From NCBI GenBank assembly GCA_964419445.1, contig CAYQPE010000082.1, forward strand, positions 1 through 5,229: 5,229 nt of DNA. The letters run 5' to 3'. Made by a program: the position numbers and the translations under genes. Below are positions 1-5,229 of the stretch, piece after piece. The first letter of the stretch is position 1. Every line of letters starts with the position of its first letter. The DNA comes from JABHHG01 sp964419445. Its GTDB lineage: Bacteria > Fidelibacterota > Marinisomatia > SCGC-AAA003-L08 > D37C17. Under the pieces are notes generated by a model that made no database searches, was not told the DNA's origin, and was given only the letters and a program-made list of their open reading frames with translations.

Positions 1-335
1 ACATTTTCTGGTGGACGGCCAATTATAGCGTTATTCCCACAAACGACAATTGGTCGTTCAATTAATTTGGGGTTTTCTGACATTATTTGAAATAGTTCAT
101 TATCTGAACCCGTAAATGATTTCAAATTCAATTCTTTAAATTTATCCTCTTTATTCCTGATAAATTCCATTGGTGTCTTATGTAGCATTTGACCAATTTT
201 AGATAATTCTTCCGAAGGAGGAGGATTTTCTAAATAAAGTTTAATCTCTACGTTAACATCATTATCATTTAAAATTTGTAAAGTATTTCTGCTTTTACTG
301 CATCGTGGATTATGATATATAGTATATTGTTTCAT
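1..335 (-). CDS. arsC: Glutaredoxin-type arsenate reductase (ArsC/YfgD family), C-terminus cut by window edge
   Basis: Cytoplasmic enzyme of the ArsC family (thioredoxin-like fold), which reduces arsenate to arsenite using glutathione and glutaredoxin. About 111 codons are visible, reading leftward from an ATG at 335. The N-terminus has the family motif HNPRCSKSR with the catalytic cysteine at residue 12. The arginines that bind arsenate in plasmid R773 ArsC (60, 94, 107) fall at the same numbers here, in 'EFIRNKED', 'LIERPIVV' and 'IGRPPENV'. The wording of these motifs is closer to the short E. coli paralogue YfgD (about 119 residues) than to R773 ArsC (141), so probably under ten residues are missing. 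The start is supported by GGGG four bases upstream. It diverges from the Lrp gene. The family is certain. Arsenate as the real substrate is less so, because YfgD-type members are poorly characterised. Confidence 0.9.
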   Translation of the reverse strand, partial: MKQYTIYHNPRCSKSRNTLQILNDNDVNVEIKLYLENPPPSEELSKIGQMLHKTPMEFIRNKEDKFKELNLKSFTGSDNELFQIMSENPKLIERPIVVCGNNAIIGRPPEN

Positions 336-495
336 TTTTCCCCATTTGATTATGGTGAAAATTACAAACATAAATTCATTCAAATAAATAATTGAATAAA
401 ATTAAAAAATTAAGGTATATGTAGAAATTACATAAATAATTATTGTAAAAGTGAATAGATAATTAATAAAATACAGTCATTCATTTGAGAGAATT
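336..495. promoter_or_regulatory. Divergent intergenic promoter region between arsC and the lrp-glnII operon
   Basis: This 160-bp gene-free stretch is extremely AT-rich and separates two divergent genes, so it must carry promoters for both. Toward the + strand operon a plausible pair is TTGTAA (443-448) and TAAAAT (467-472) with an 18-bp spacer, which would start transcription near 479 and leave a leader of about 16 bases. In such AT-rich DNA similar matches arise by chance. Toward arsC a CATAAT-like -10 lies at about 349-354, without a convincing -35. The region also holds two inverted repeats: a perfect one at 418-434 (separate entry), and TTCATTCAA/TTGAATAAA at 375-383 and 392-400 (8 of 9 positions, 8-bp spacer). 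Confidence 0.5.
418..434. promoter_or_regulatory. 17-bp palindrome, candidate operator for the adjacent Lrp/AsnC regulator
   Basis: The arms TATGTA and TACATA form a perfect 6-bp inverted repeat around the AT-rich centre GAAAT. Size and layout (about 15-17 bp, short arms, A/T core) fit the sites bound by Lrp/AsnC dimers. It sits about 9 bp upstream of the candidate -35 of the operon that starts with an Lrp-family gene, and about 80 bp upstream of the divergent arsC. Autoregulation through local sites is common in this family. Binding here is inference from position and symmetry only. Confidence 0.35.
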
Positions 496-951
496 ATGAT
501 AAACTTAGATCATATCGATAAGCAAATAATTTCAATTCTACAATCACAAGGGCGAGATTCTGCCAGTCACATTGCTACTAAAATTGGAATGTCTGTTCCA
601 GCAGTTACTGATAGAATAAGGAAATTGCAAGATGCTCAAGTTATTACAGGGTTTAGGGCCGTTGTTGATCCACGTAAAGTGGGTATGGATGTATCCGCTT
701 TAATTACCGTAATATCTGAATCATCTATGCATTATAATGAGGTAGTAGAGTCTGCCAATAACACCATTGAAGTGGTAGAATGTTTTACCACTACAGGAAA
801 TGGTTCGCATGTATTAATCATCCAAACGGAAAATACTCAATCTCTTGAGAAATTATTGAGAAAAATTCAAGGATGGCCTGGGGTTACACGAACGGAAACT
901 CAAATTATACTTTCAAATTATAAACAAAAAAATTCAATTCAACTACCGTAA
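496..951 (+). CDS. Lrp/AsnC-family transcriptional regulator
   Basis: A 151-residue DNA-binding regulator, the usual length for the family. Residues 3-50 form the N-terminal winged helix-turn-helix: 'LDHIDKQIISILQ' is the typical first helix, and 'SHIATKIGMSVPAVTDRIRKL' (24-44) spans the recognition helices. 'VITGFRAVVDP' (49-59) is the usual hinge. Residues 66-140 are the RAM (ACT-like) domain that forms dimers and higher oligomers and senses small molecules, mostly amino acids. 'TTTGNGSHVLII' (98-109) matches its effector-response loop. The ATG has a weak GAGAGAA about two bases upstream. The stop is 23 bp before the glutamine synthetase gene, so the two are probably co-transcribed and this protein is likely a local nitrogen or amino-acid-responsive regulator. 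It is not an orthologue I can name (Lrp, AsnC and others are alike), so no symbol is given. Confidence 0.93.
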   Translation: MINLDHIDKQIISILQSQGRDSASHIATKIGMSVPAVTDRIRKLQDAQVITGFRAVVDPRKVGMDVSALITVISESSMHYNEVVESANNTIEVVECFTTTGNGSHVLIIQTENTQSLEKLLRKIQGWPGVTRTETQIILSNYKQKNSIQLP

Positions 952-974
952 ACATCAACCAGAGAGAGGATAAT

Positions 975-2003
975 ATGTCAAAAGTAAGAGCAGAATATAT
1001 TTGGTTAGATGGCCATAAGCCTACAGCCAAATTAAGAAGTAAAACTAAAATAGTAGATGGGCCTGTAAAGACGCTGTCAGAGTTGCCAGATTGGGGTTTT
1101 GATGGCTCAAGTACCGAACAGGCAGAAGGCCATGCCAGTGATTGTTTGTTAAAGCCAGTAAGAATGGTATTAGATCCTATTCGAGGTGGTGACAATTTGT
1201 TGGTTATGTGTGAAGTTTTTAATTCAGATGGGACTGTGCATGCAAGTAATTCACGTGCAGCTTTACGGGAATTAGCGACTAAACATGCAGATCAAGAAGC
1301 ATGGTTTGGTATTGAGCAAGAATATACATTCTTTGATGGCATTAAGCCATTAGGTTGGCCAGATAATGGTTTTCCTGCACCTCAAGGTGGATACTATTGT
1401 GGTGTAGGTTCAGACGAAGTATTTGGTCGAGATATTGTAGAAGACCATATGGAATCATGTCTTGCTGCAGGTTTACAAATGTCTGGAATCAATGCTGAAG
1501 TAATGCCGGGGCAATGGGAATATCAAATTGGTCCATTAGGTCCACTTGAAGTTGCTGATGAAGTTTGGCTATCAAGATGGCTATTATATAGAATTGGTGA
1601 AGAATATGGTGTTAGTGCTACATTACATCCAAAACCTGTAAAAGGTGATTGGAATGGTGCAGGTGCACATACTAATTTCAGCACAAAAGCAATGCGTGAA
1701 GCTGGAGGCCTTGCAGTAATAGAAGAAGCATGTAAGAAATTAGGTAAAGCCCATGAAAAGCATATTGAGGCTTATGGTGCACATAATGAAGAACGTTTAA
1801 CAGGTCTTCATGAAACTTGTAGTTTACACGAGTTTAAATATGGTGTTAGTGATAGGGGTGCGTCTATTCGTATCCCTATGCAAACGGCTAATGATGGTTT
1901 TGGCTATCTTGAAGATAGACGACCATCTGCAAATATGGATCCATATAAAGTGTGTGCGGCTTTAATGGAAACAGTATGTACTGAAGAATTGGTTCCTGCA
2001 TAA
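975..2003 (+). CDS. glnII: Glutamine synthetase, type II (eukaryote-like GSII)
   Basis: ATP-dependent ligation of ammonium to glutamate to give glutamine, the entry step of nitrogen assimilation, in the cytoplasm. The 342-residue length fits GSII (about 340-370), not the 450-470 of GSI. The N-terminus 'AEYIWLDG' plus 'LRSKTK' (6-24) and 'WGFDGSSTEQA' (40-50) are GSII hallmarks of the beta-grasp domain. The catalytic domain shows the metal- and substrate-binding residues: IEQE (E114, E116), 'GINAEVMPGQWE' (E175, E182), 'WNGAGAHTNFS' (H232), 'RGASIRIP' (R299) and 'YLEDRRPSAN' (E313, R315). All key residues are present, so the enzyme should be active. A strong Shine-Dalgarno sequence (AGAGAGGA, 963-970) is four bases before the ATG. 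GSII lacks the adenylylation tyrosine region of GSI, so control is probably transcriptional, plausibly by the Lrp-family protein 23 bp upstream. A hairpin terminator follows at 2024. The symbol glnII refers to the isozyme class; databases may call it glnA. Confidence 0.97.
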   Translation: MSKVRAEYIWLDGHKPTAKLRSKTKIVDGPVKTLSELPDWGFDGSSTEQAEGHASDCLLKPVRMVLDPIRGGDNLLVMCEVFNSDGTVHASNSRAALRELATKHADQEAWFGIEQEYTFFDGIKPLGWPDNGFPAPQGGYYCGVGSDEVFGRDIVEDHMESCLAAGLQMSGINAEVMPGQWEYQIGPLGPLEVADEVWLSRWLLYRIGEEYGVSATLHPKPVKGDWNGAGAHTNFSTKAMREAGGLAVIEEACKKLGKAHEKHIEAYGAHNEERLTGLHETCSLHEFKYGVSDRGASIRIPMQTANDGFGYLEDRRPSANMDPYKVCAALMETVCTEELVPA

Positions 2004-2023
2004 CAATTTCTTCAAATAAAAAT

Positions 2024-2051
2024 AAAAAAGCATCCTTTTGGATGCTTTTTT
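2024..2051. terminator. Strong intrinsic terminator, probably bidirectional
   Basis: A perfect 12-bp inverted repeat (AAAAAAGCATCC, 2024-2035, and GGATGCTTTTTT, 2040-2051) with a TTTT loop. Reading rightward, the core stem GCATCC/GGATGC is followed by a run of six T, and it lies 20 bases after the glutamine synthetase stop. Reading leftward, the A-run becomes a T-run, and the stop codon of the convergent arsC is only two bases away. One hairpin therefore most likely ends both transcripts. Confidence 0.93.
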
Positions 2052-2053
2052 AT

Positions 2054-2455
2054 TTACAATAAATTATTTAAATACTCCTCAATTTGATCTCTTATTTTCC
2101 TAAATTCATTGAGTGTTGATTCTGAATCCCCAACAAAATTTGCTGGATCTTCAAAACTATGGTGAATAAGTTTCTTTGTAGTCCCTAAAAATACAGGACA
2201 ATTCTCCTTTGCATTATCACAAACTGTCATTACAATATCAAAGCTTTCCTCAATATATTTGTCAACTATTTCAGGTGTATGGTTGACTAAACTTATATTT
2301 TTTTCTTCCATTACTTTTACAGCATTAGGATTTACAGCGAACTCTGGTGATGTCCCTGCACTAAAAGATTCCCATCCCAAAGCATTTGCAAATCCTTCTG
2401 CCATTTGAGAACGACAGGAATTCCCTGTACATAAAAATAAAATTTTCCCCTTCAT
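2054..2455 (-). CDS. arsC: Thioredoxin-type arsenate reductase (ArsC, low-molecular-weight tyrosine phosphatase fold)
   Basis: A 133-residue cytoplasmic reductase of the pI258/YqkM-like ArsC family, which converts arsenate to arsenite through three cysteines and is recycled by thioredoxin. The P-loop is CTGNSCRS (C9 to S16, a CX5R signature). The relay cysteines are C79 and C86 in 'MTVCDNAKENCP', with the same seven-residue spacing as C82 and C89 of pI258 ArsC. The general acid is D103 in 'FEDPA'. The full set C9-C79-C86 argues for a true arsenate reductase rather than a plain phosphatase. The start at 2455 is backed by an upstream AGGAAA about four bases away. It converges on glutamine synthetase and shares the terminator at 2024-2051. 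It diverges from the DUF523 gene across 43 bp. It is unrelated in fold to the other ArsC at the left edge. No ArsR or arsenite pump adjoins it. Confidence 0.95.
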   Translation of the reverse strand: MKGKILFLCTGNSCRSQMAEGFANALGWESFSAGTSPEFAVNPNAVKVMEEKNISLVNHTPEIVDKYIEESFDIVMTVCDNAKENCPVFLGTTKKLIHHSFEDPANFVGDSESTLNEFRKIRDQIEEYLNNLL

Positions 2456-2484
2456 TGATTTCCTATTTTTTCATTAAAAACTGT

Positions 2485-2490
2485 TATAAA
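2485..2490 (+). promoter_or_regulatory. Possible -10 element for a leaderless or near-leaderless DUF523 transcript
   Basis: TATAAA (within TTATAAAAT, 2484-2492) lies nine bases before the ATG at 2499. A start seven bases after such a -10 would fall at about 2497, leaving almost no leader. This fits with the lack of any purine-rich ribosome binding site before that ATG. No good -35 is visible at standard spacing, and the local DNA is AT-rich, so this is a weak call. The 43-bp gap must also hold the arsC promoter. Confidence 0.3.
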
Positions 2491-2498
2491 ATTTACAC

Positions 2499-2972
2499 AT
2501 GAAAACTACTGTATTAATAAGTGCTTGTTTACTTGGAAAAAATTGCCGTTATGATGGTGGACATTGTAAAGTAGATGAATTAAATGAGTTAAATGTAGAA
2601 ATTATTCCAGTATGTCCAGAAGAAGCTGGCGGGATGGGAACGCCTCGACCTGCTGCTGAAATGCAGAATACTTCAAGAGAAATTATAAATGGCAGTGGAA
2701 AGATATATACTCAAAATGGTGATGATGTTACGTCCAAATTCATTAATGGGAGTAAAACTGAACTTTCAAAAATCAATGAAAATAAAGCAGATTTTGCATT
2801 GCTAAAATCTAATAGTCCATCATGTGGATTTGGCCATGTTTATGATGGTACTTTCTCTGGTAAGTTACGTAAAGATAATGGTATATTTGCCCAAATGTGT
2901 GAGGATGAAGGCGTAGAAGTAGTTTCATCTGATAACATCAATCAGTTTATCAAAAAAGTTAAAATCGGGTAA
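2499..2972 (+). CDS. DUF523 family protein (TudS-like, probable iron-sulfur protein)
   Basis: A 157-residue soluble protein, near the usual length for a stand-alone DUF523 domain. The family signature is clear: 'VLISACLLGKNCRYDGG' (5-21), 'IPVCPEEAGGMGTPRPAAE' (36-54) and 'LLKSNSPSCGFG' (101-112). Thiouracil desulfidase TudS, a [4Fe-4S] enzyme that removes sulfur from 2-thiouracil, belongs to this family, and three conserved cysteines hold its cluster. C10, C39 and C109, one in each conserved block, are the natural candidates here, with C16, C23 and C134 as extras. The true substrate is unknown. The ATG at 2499 is well placed for the motif at residue 5 but has no visible ribosome binding site. 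The next gene, a permease, follows in the same reading frame with at most 27 bp between, so the two are probably one operon. It diverges from the LMW-type arsC. Confidence 0.9.
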   Translation: MKTTVLISACLLGKNCRYDGGHCKVDELNELNVEIIPVCPEEAGGMGTPRPAAEMQNTSREIINGSGKIYTQNGDDVTSKFINGSKTELSKINENKADFALLKSNSPSCGFGHVYDGTFSGKLRKDNGIFAQMCEDEGVEVVSSDNINQFIKKVKIG

Positions 2973-2999
2973 AAAATAAATTTAGAATTATTCATTTTA

Positions 3000-4772
3000 T
3001 TGTCGGTAATAATACTGGCAGTTATATTCTTTGTACTAGACATTGTACCCCTTGAAGTTACAGCGTTAGGTGCTACAGGATTATTGCTACTTTTTAATAT
3101 TTTATCTCCAGAAGAAGCAATAAGTGGTTTTAGCAATAAAGCAGTCGTAACCATTGGTGCCATATTTATTATTAGTCGGTCATTAGTAAAAACAGGCTTT
3201 TTGGAGGTATTGGCAGATTACATGTACCAAAAAGGGGGAAAACGTAAATGGCCCACTATAATTATTTTTTTAATCACAGTTTCTATAATTTCAGGATTTA
3301 TAAATAATACTGCAGCCGTAGCAATATTTATTCCACTTGCTATTAACTTATGTCAACGATTTCATATTAGTCCAACAAAATTATTATTGCCTTTATCTTA
3401 TGCTGCCATTTTTGGTGGTACTCTTACCCTTATCGGAACATCCACAAATTTAGTGGTAAGTTCACTCATGGAAAATTCTGGATACGAACCATTCTCTATG
3501 TTTGAATTTTTCAAGTTAGGATTTATTTTTCTTTGCGTAGGAACTGTATATAATCTAATAATCATTCGATGGTTTTTACCATCTAGAGCGGTGGTTTCTT
3601 CTTTAACACAAAAGTACCATTTGGGAACTTATCTTACTGAATTTGTAGTCTCTCCAAATTCGCCACTTGTAGGCAAAACATTAAAAGATTTAGATGTAGA
3701 AAATGAGTATAATCTTCAAGTTTTTAAAATAATAAGGGGGGAAGAACATTTTCGGTTTAGCTTGAAATCAATGGAGATTAAAGAGGGAGATGTTTTCCTT
3801 GCCCAAGTACATATTGATAATTTGTTAAAATTTAGAGACGATATGGGCGTTCTTCTCCTCTCAGATATAAAGTTATCAGAGCAAGAATTAGCAGGGAAAA
3901 ACCATGTAATTGTTGAGGGACTTATTCCTTTAGGTTCTAGTCTTATTGGGCAATCATTACAAGAGATAAATTTTAGAAGTCGATACCAAGCATTCGTATT
4001 GGCTATAAAACGACAGCAAGAATTATTGCGTGAAAAAGTAGCACATATTCGATTAAAATTTTCGGACACATTGCTAATAATGGTTCCCCGTAATAATTTG
4101 GATTCAATGCGAGGGACCAAAGACATGATTGTTTTAGAAGAGTTAGATATTCATCTTAATTACGAAAAATATTGGTGGTTATCCATTTTAGTTATCCCTC
4201 TTATTATGTTGCTTGCATCATTGGGTGTGGTGTCAATTGTAAAAGGGGTGGTATTGGGTGCTATTCTTTTGCTGGTGTTAAAGTCCTTATCAATAGAAGA
4301 AGCCTATGATTCCATAAATTGGTCAGTAATATTTTTAATTGCAGCATTATTACCCTTGGGAATAGCTATTCATAATACGGGTGCAGATAAAATTATTGGA
4401 GATTTAATAGTTCAATTGGGATATTATATTGGGGGCATTGACACGGTGAACCCCCGTTTATTTCTTGCAATATTGTATTTTGTCACATTTGTTTTATCAG
4501 CATTAGTTTCAAATGCAGCAGTTGCTGTAATTGTCACGCCCATTGGATTTATTCTTGCAGATTTACTTATGGTAGATCCTCGACCATTTCTGGTGGCTAT
4601 TTGTTTTGGTGCATCTGCCAGTTTTATGACACCAATGGGTTATCAAACCAATTTAATGGTTTTTGCTCCAGGAAAGTATAGATTTAAAGATTTTCTACTA
4701 ATGGGATTTCCACTCACTATCGTTTTCTGGGTAATTGCAGTGTATTTTATCCCTATTAACTGGCCATTTTAA
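3000..4772 (+). CDS. SLC13-type (DASS/ion transporter superfamily) permease with two RCK_C domains
   Basis: A 590-residue inner-membrane transporter counted from TTG at 3000. The first half has membrane segments between about 2 and 195, with the re-entrant loop 'SGFINNTAAVAIFIPLA' (98-114) and 'LIGTSTNL' (144-151). Two RCK_C (TrkA-C) domains follow, about 210-290 ('VVSPNSPLVGKTLKDL') and 298-380 ('IPLGSSLIGQSLQEI'). The second membrane half, about 391-585, repeats the motif as 'SALVSNAAVAVIVTPIG' (500-516) plus 'TPMGYQTNLMVFAPG' (544-558). Relatives carry sulfate, dicarboxylates or other anions, usually with sodium. The RCK_C pair probably binds a regulatory ligand. The substrate cannot be read from sequence. 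The TTG has no ribosome binding site and leaves a short first helix. Same-frame sequence extends back to the DUF523 stop, and an ATA at 2976 gives 'NLELFILLSVII', a more typical N-terminus. The stop is certain, the start is not. Confidence 0.88.
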   Translation: MSVIILAVIFFVLDIVPLEVTALGATGLLLLFNILSPEEAISGFSNKAVVTIGAIFIISRSLVKTGFLEVLADYMYQKGGKRKWPTIIIFLITVSIISGFINNTAAVAIFIPLAINLCQRFHISPTKLLLPLSYAAIFGGTLTLIGTSTNLVVSSLMENSGYEPFSMFEFFKLGFIFLCVGTVYNLIIIRWFLPSRAVVSSLTQKYHLGTYLTEFVVSPNSPLVGKTLKDLDVENEYNLQVFKIIRGEEHFRFSLKSMEIKEGDVFLAQVHIDNLLKFRDDMGVLLLSDIKLSEQELAGKNHVIVEGLIPLGSSLIGQSLQEINFRSRYQAFVLAIKRQQELLREKVAHIRLKFSDTLLIMVPRNNLDSMRGTKDMIVLEELDIHLNYEKYWWLSILVIPLIMLLASLGVVSIVKGVVLGAILLLVLKSLSIEEAYDSINWSVIFLIAALLPLGIAIHNTGADKIIGDLIVQLGYYIGGIDTVNPRLFLAILYFVTFVLSALVSNAAVAVIVTPIGFILADLLMVDPRPFLVAICFGASASFMTPMGYQTNLMVFAPGKYRFKDFLLMGFPLTIVFWVIAVYFIPINWPF

Positions 4773-4937
4773 CTTTTACATCATGTTACATGTCTTCTTC
4801 TTCTGAAAATGGATAAATTATACACAGAATGAAGTACATAAAATGCAAAATAGAAATTAATTTGCTAAAGGGTGGTGAGCTGTTTAAATTTTCTGCTCAT
4901 CAAAAAGAATTTTATTATATAAAAACTAGGGGGCTTT
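4773..4937. other. Intergenic region without a gene; no clear terminator for the permease
   Basis: This 165-bp AT-rich gap separates the permease stop from the next start. It holds an 11-bp odd palindrome (CATGTTACATG, 4782-4792), a short (TCT)4 run (4793-4804) and a hairpin at 4873-4902 (separate entry). No stem followed by a T-run is seen just after the permease. TATATA at about 4915-4920 could be a -10, but it would place the start almost on the ribosome binding site of the next gene. Confidence 0.5.
4873..4902 (+). promoter_or_regulatory. Weak hairpin upstream of the secreted-protein gene
   Basis: TGGTGAGC (4873-4880) can pair with GCTCATCA (4895-4902) as an 8-bp stem with one G-U pair and a 14-base loop. 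What follows is CAAAAAGAATTTT-like rather than a T-run, so it is a poor terminator. It lies 35 bases before the next ATG and could be a 5' leader structure. It matches no riboswitch family that I recognise. Confidence 0.25.
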
Positions 4938-5229
4938 ATGCTTAATCGTTACAATAAACTCGTATTTATTCTTTCATTTTTGGGGTCAATTTTTGCCCAA
5001 GATCATTTTGTTGTGGATTTAGAAGATTCTGGGACAACACAATTAACTATTTTTTCTGATTCAATTACGGGTTTGCAAGTTGGAGATGAAATTGGGATTT
5101 TTGATGAAACTGCCATTTTGAATTATAATGATTGTACCAATGAAATTGGTGAACTCTTAGTTGGTGCAGGTGTATGGGATGGATCTCAATTAAACATTGT
5201 AAGTGTTGGTTCCGTTGATATGTGTGCAT
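4938..5229 (+). CDS. Secreted protein of unknown function, N-terminal fragment (runs off the window)
   Basis: About 97 codons are visible from an ATG with a strong ribosome binding site (TAGGGGG, 4927-4933, spacing four), and the frame is open to the window edge. Residues 1-20 are a signal peptide: a short basic start (R4, K7), a hydrophobic core 'LVFILSFLGSIFA', and likely cleavage before Q21-D22. The mature part is acidic and beta-rich: 'LTIFSDSITGLQVGDEIGIFD' lies within 36-56 and 'GELLVGAGVWDG' at 71-82. C66 and C96 could form a disulfide. From memory, this module recurs in large exported proteins of Marinimicrobia and related FCB bacteria, often ahead of further repeats and a C-terminal sorting domain, so the whole gene may be much longer. 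The function is unknown. The visible part contains no catalytic motif. Confidence 0.82.
   Translation, partial: MLNRYNKLVFILSFLGSIFAQDHFVVDLEDSGTTQLTIFSDSITGLQVGDEIGIFDETAILNYNDCTNEIGELLVGAGVWDGSQLNIVSVGSVDMCA

Noticed and set aside
375..400. Inverted repeat TTCATTCAA/TTGAATAAA
   Set aside because: One mismatch, an 8-bp spacer and nearly pure A/T sequence make chance symmetry likely; mentioned only as part of the intergenic region.
905..1195. Open frame on the - strand across the lrp/glnII junction (96 codons)
   Set aside because: It lies antisense to two clearly recognised genes, has no family resemblance and no ribosome binding site of note; a shadow frame.
2942..3163. Open frame on the - strand over the DUF523 end and permease start (73 codons)
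   Set aside because: Antisense to well-supported coding sequence and low-complexity in composition; no recognisable domain.
3716..4126. Open frame on the - strand inside the permease (136 codons)
   Set aside because: Lies wholly opposite the RCK_C region of the permease, with a cysteine- and serine-rich translation typical of a shadow frame.
4778..4804. ACATCATGTTACATGT symmetry and the (TCT)4 run after the permease
   Set aside because: Arms are too short for a terminator and there is no T-run; simple-sequence chance is the likelier explanation.
1..5229. CRISPR array, insertion sequence, tRNA/rRNA, integrase or defence system
   Set aside because: No spaced direct repeats, transposase motifs, terminal inverted repeats or tRNA-like folds were noticed on reading both strands; the genes present are metabolic, transport and regulatory types.

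Overview
The window is an AT-rich stretch of bacterial chromosome (roughly one-third GC by eye) holding four complete genes on the + strand, one complete and one partial gene on the - strand, and a partial gene entering at the right edge. The taxonomic hint is indirect. The eukaryote-type (type II) glutamine synthetase, the low GC and the last protein (signal peptide, then a 'TGLQVGDEIGIFD' module) recall secreted proteins of the FCB group, in particular Candidatus Marinimicrobia (SAR406) and relatives. This is judged from memory of families, not from a search.

Layout. 1-335 (-): a glutaredoxin-type arsenate reductase (ArsC/YfgD), missing only its last few residues. 336-495: a divergent, very AT-rich promoter region with a 17-bp palindrome. 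496-2003 (+): an Lrp/AsnC-family regulator and a type II glutamine synthetase 23 bp apart, clearly one operon, closed by a strong hairpin at 2024-2051. 2054-2455 (-): a second arsenate reductase of the unrelated low-molecular-weight phosphatase fold, ending two bases from that hairpin, which therefore probably serves both strands. 2499-4772 (+): a DUF523 (TudS-like) protein and an SLC13-type permease with two RCK_C domains, divergent from the second arsC across 43 bp. 4773-4937: a non-coding gap with a weak hairpin. 4938-5229 (+): the start of a secreted protein.

How the genes may work together. The Lrp-GSII pair is a nitrogen-assimilation unit, in which the regulator is a good candidate to control its own operon. 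The two ArsC proteins would reduce arsenate by different electron routes (glutathione/glutaredoxin versus an internal cysteine relay fed by thioredoxin). No ArsR, ArsB or Acr3 is visible. The SLC13 permease beside the second arsC is the only membrane transporter here, and an oxyanion role for it is a hypothesis only. I see no mobile element, CRISPR array, tRNA or rRNA. Most of the window is ordinary. The points that deserve a second look are the permease start codon, the two convergently evolved arsenate reductases, and the DUF523-permease-arsC grouping.
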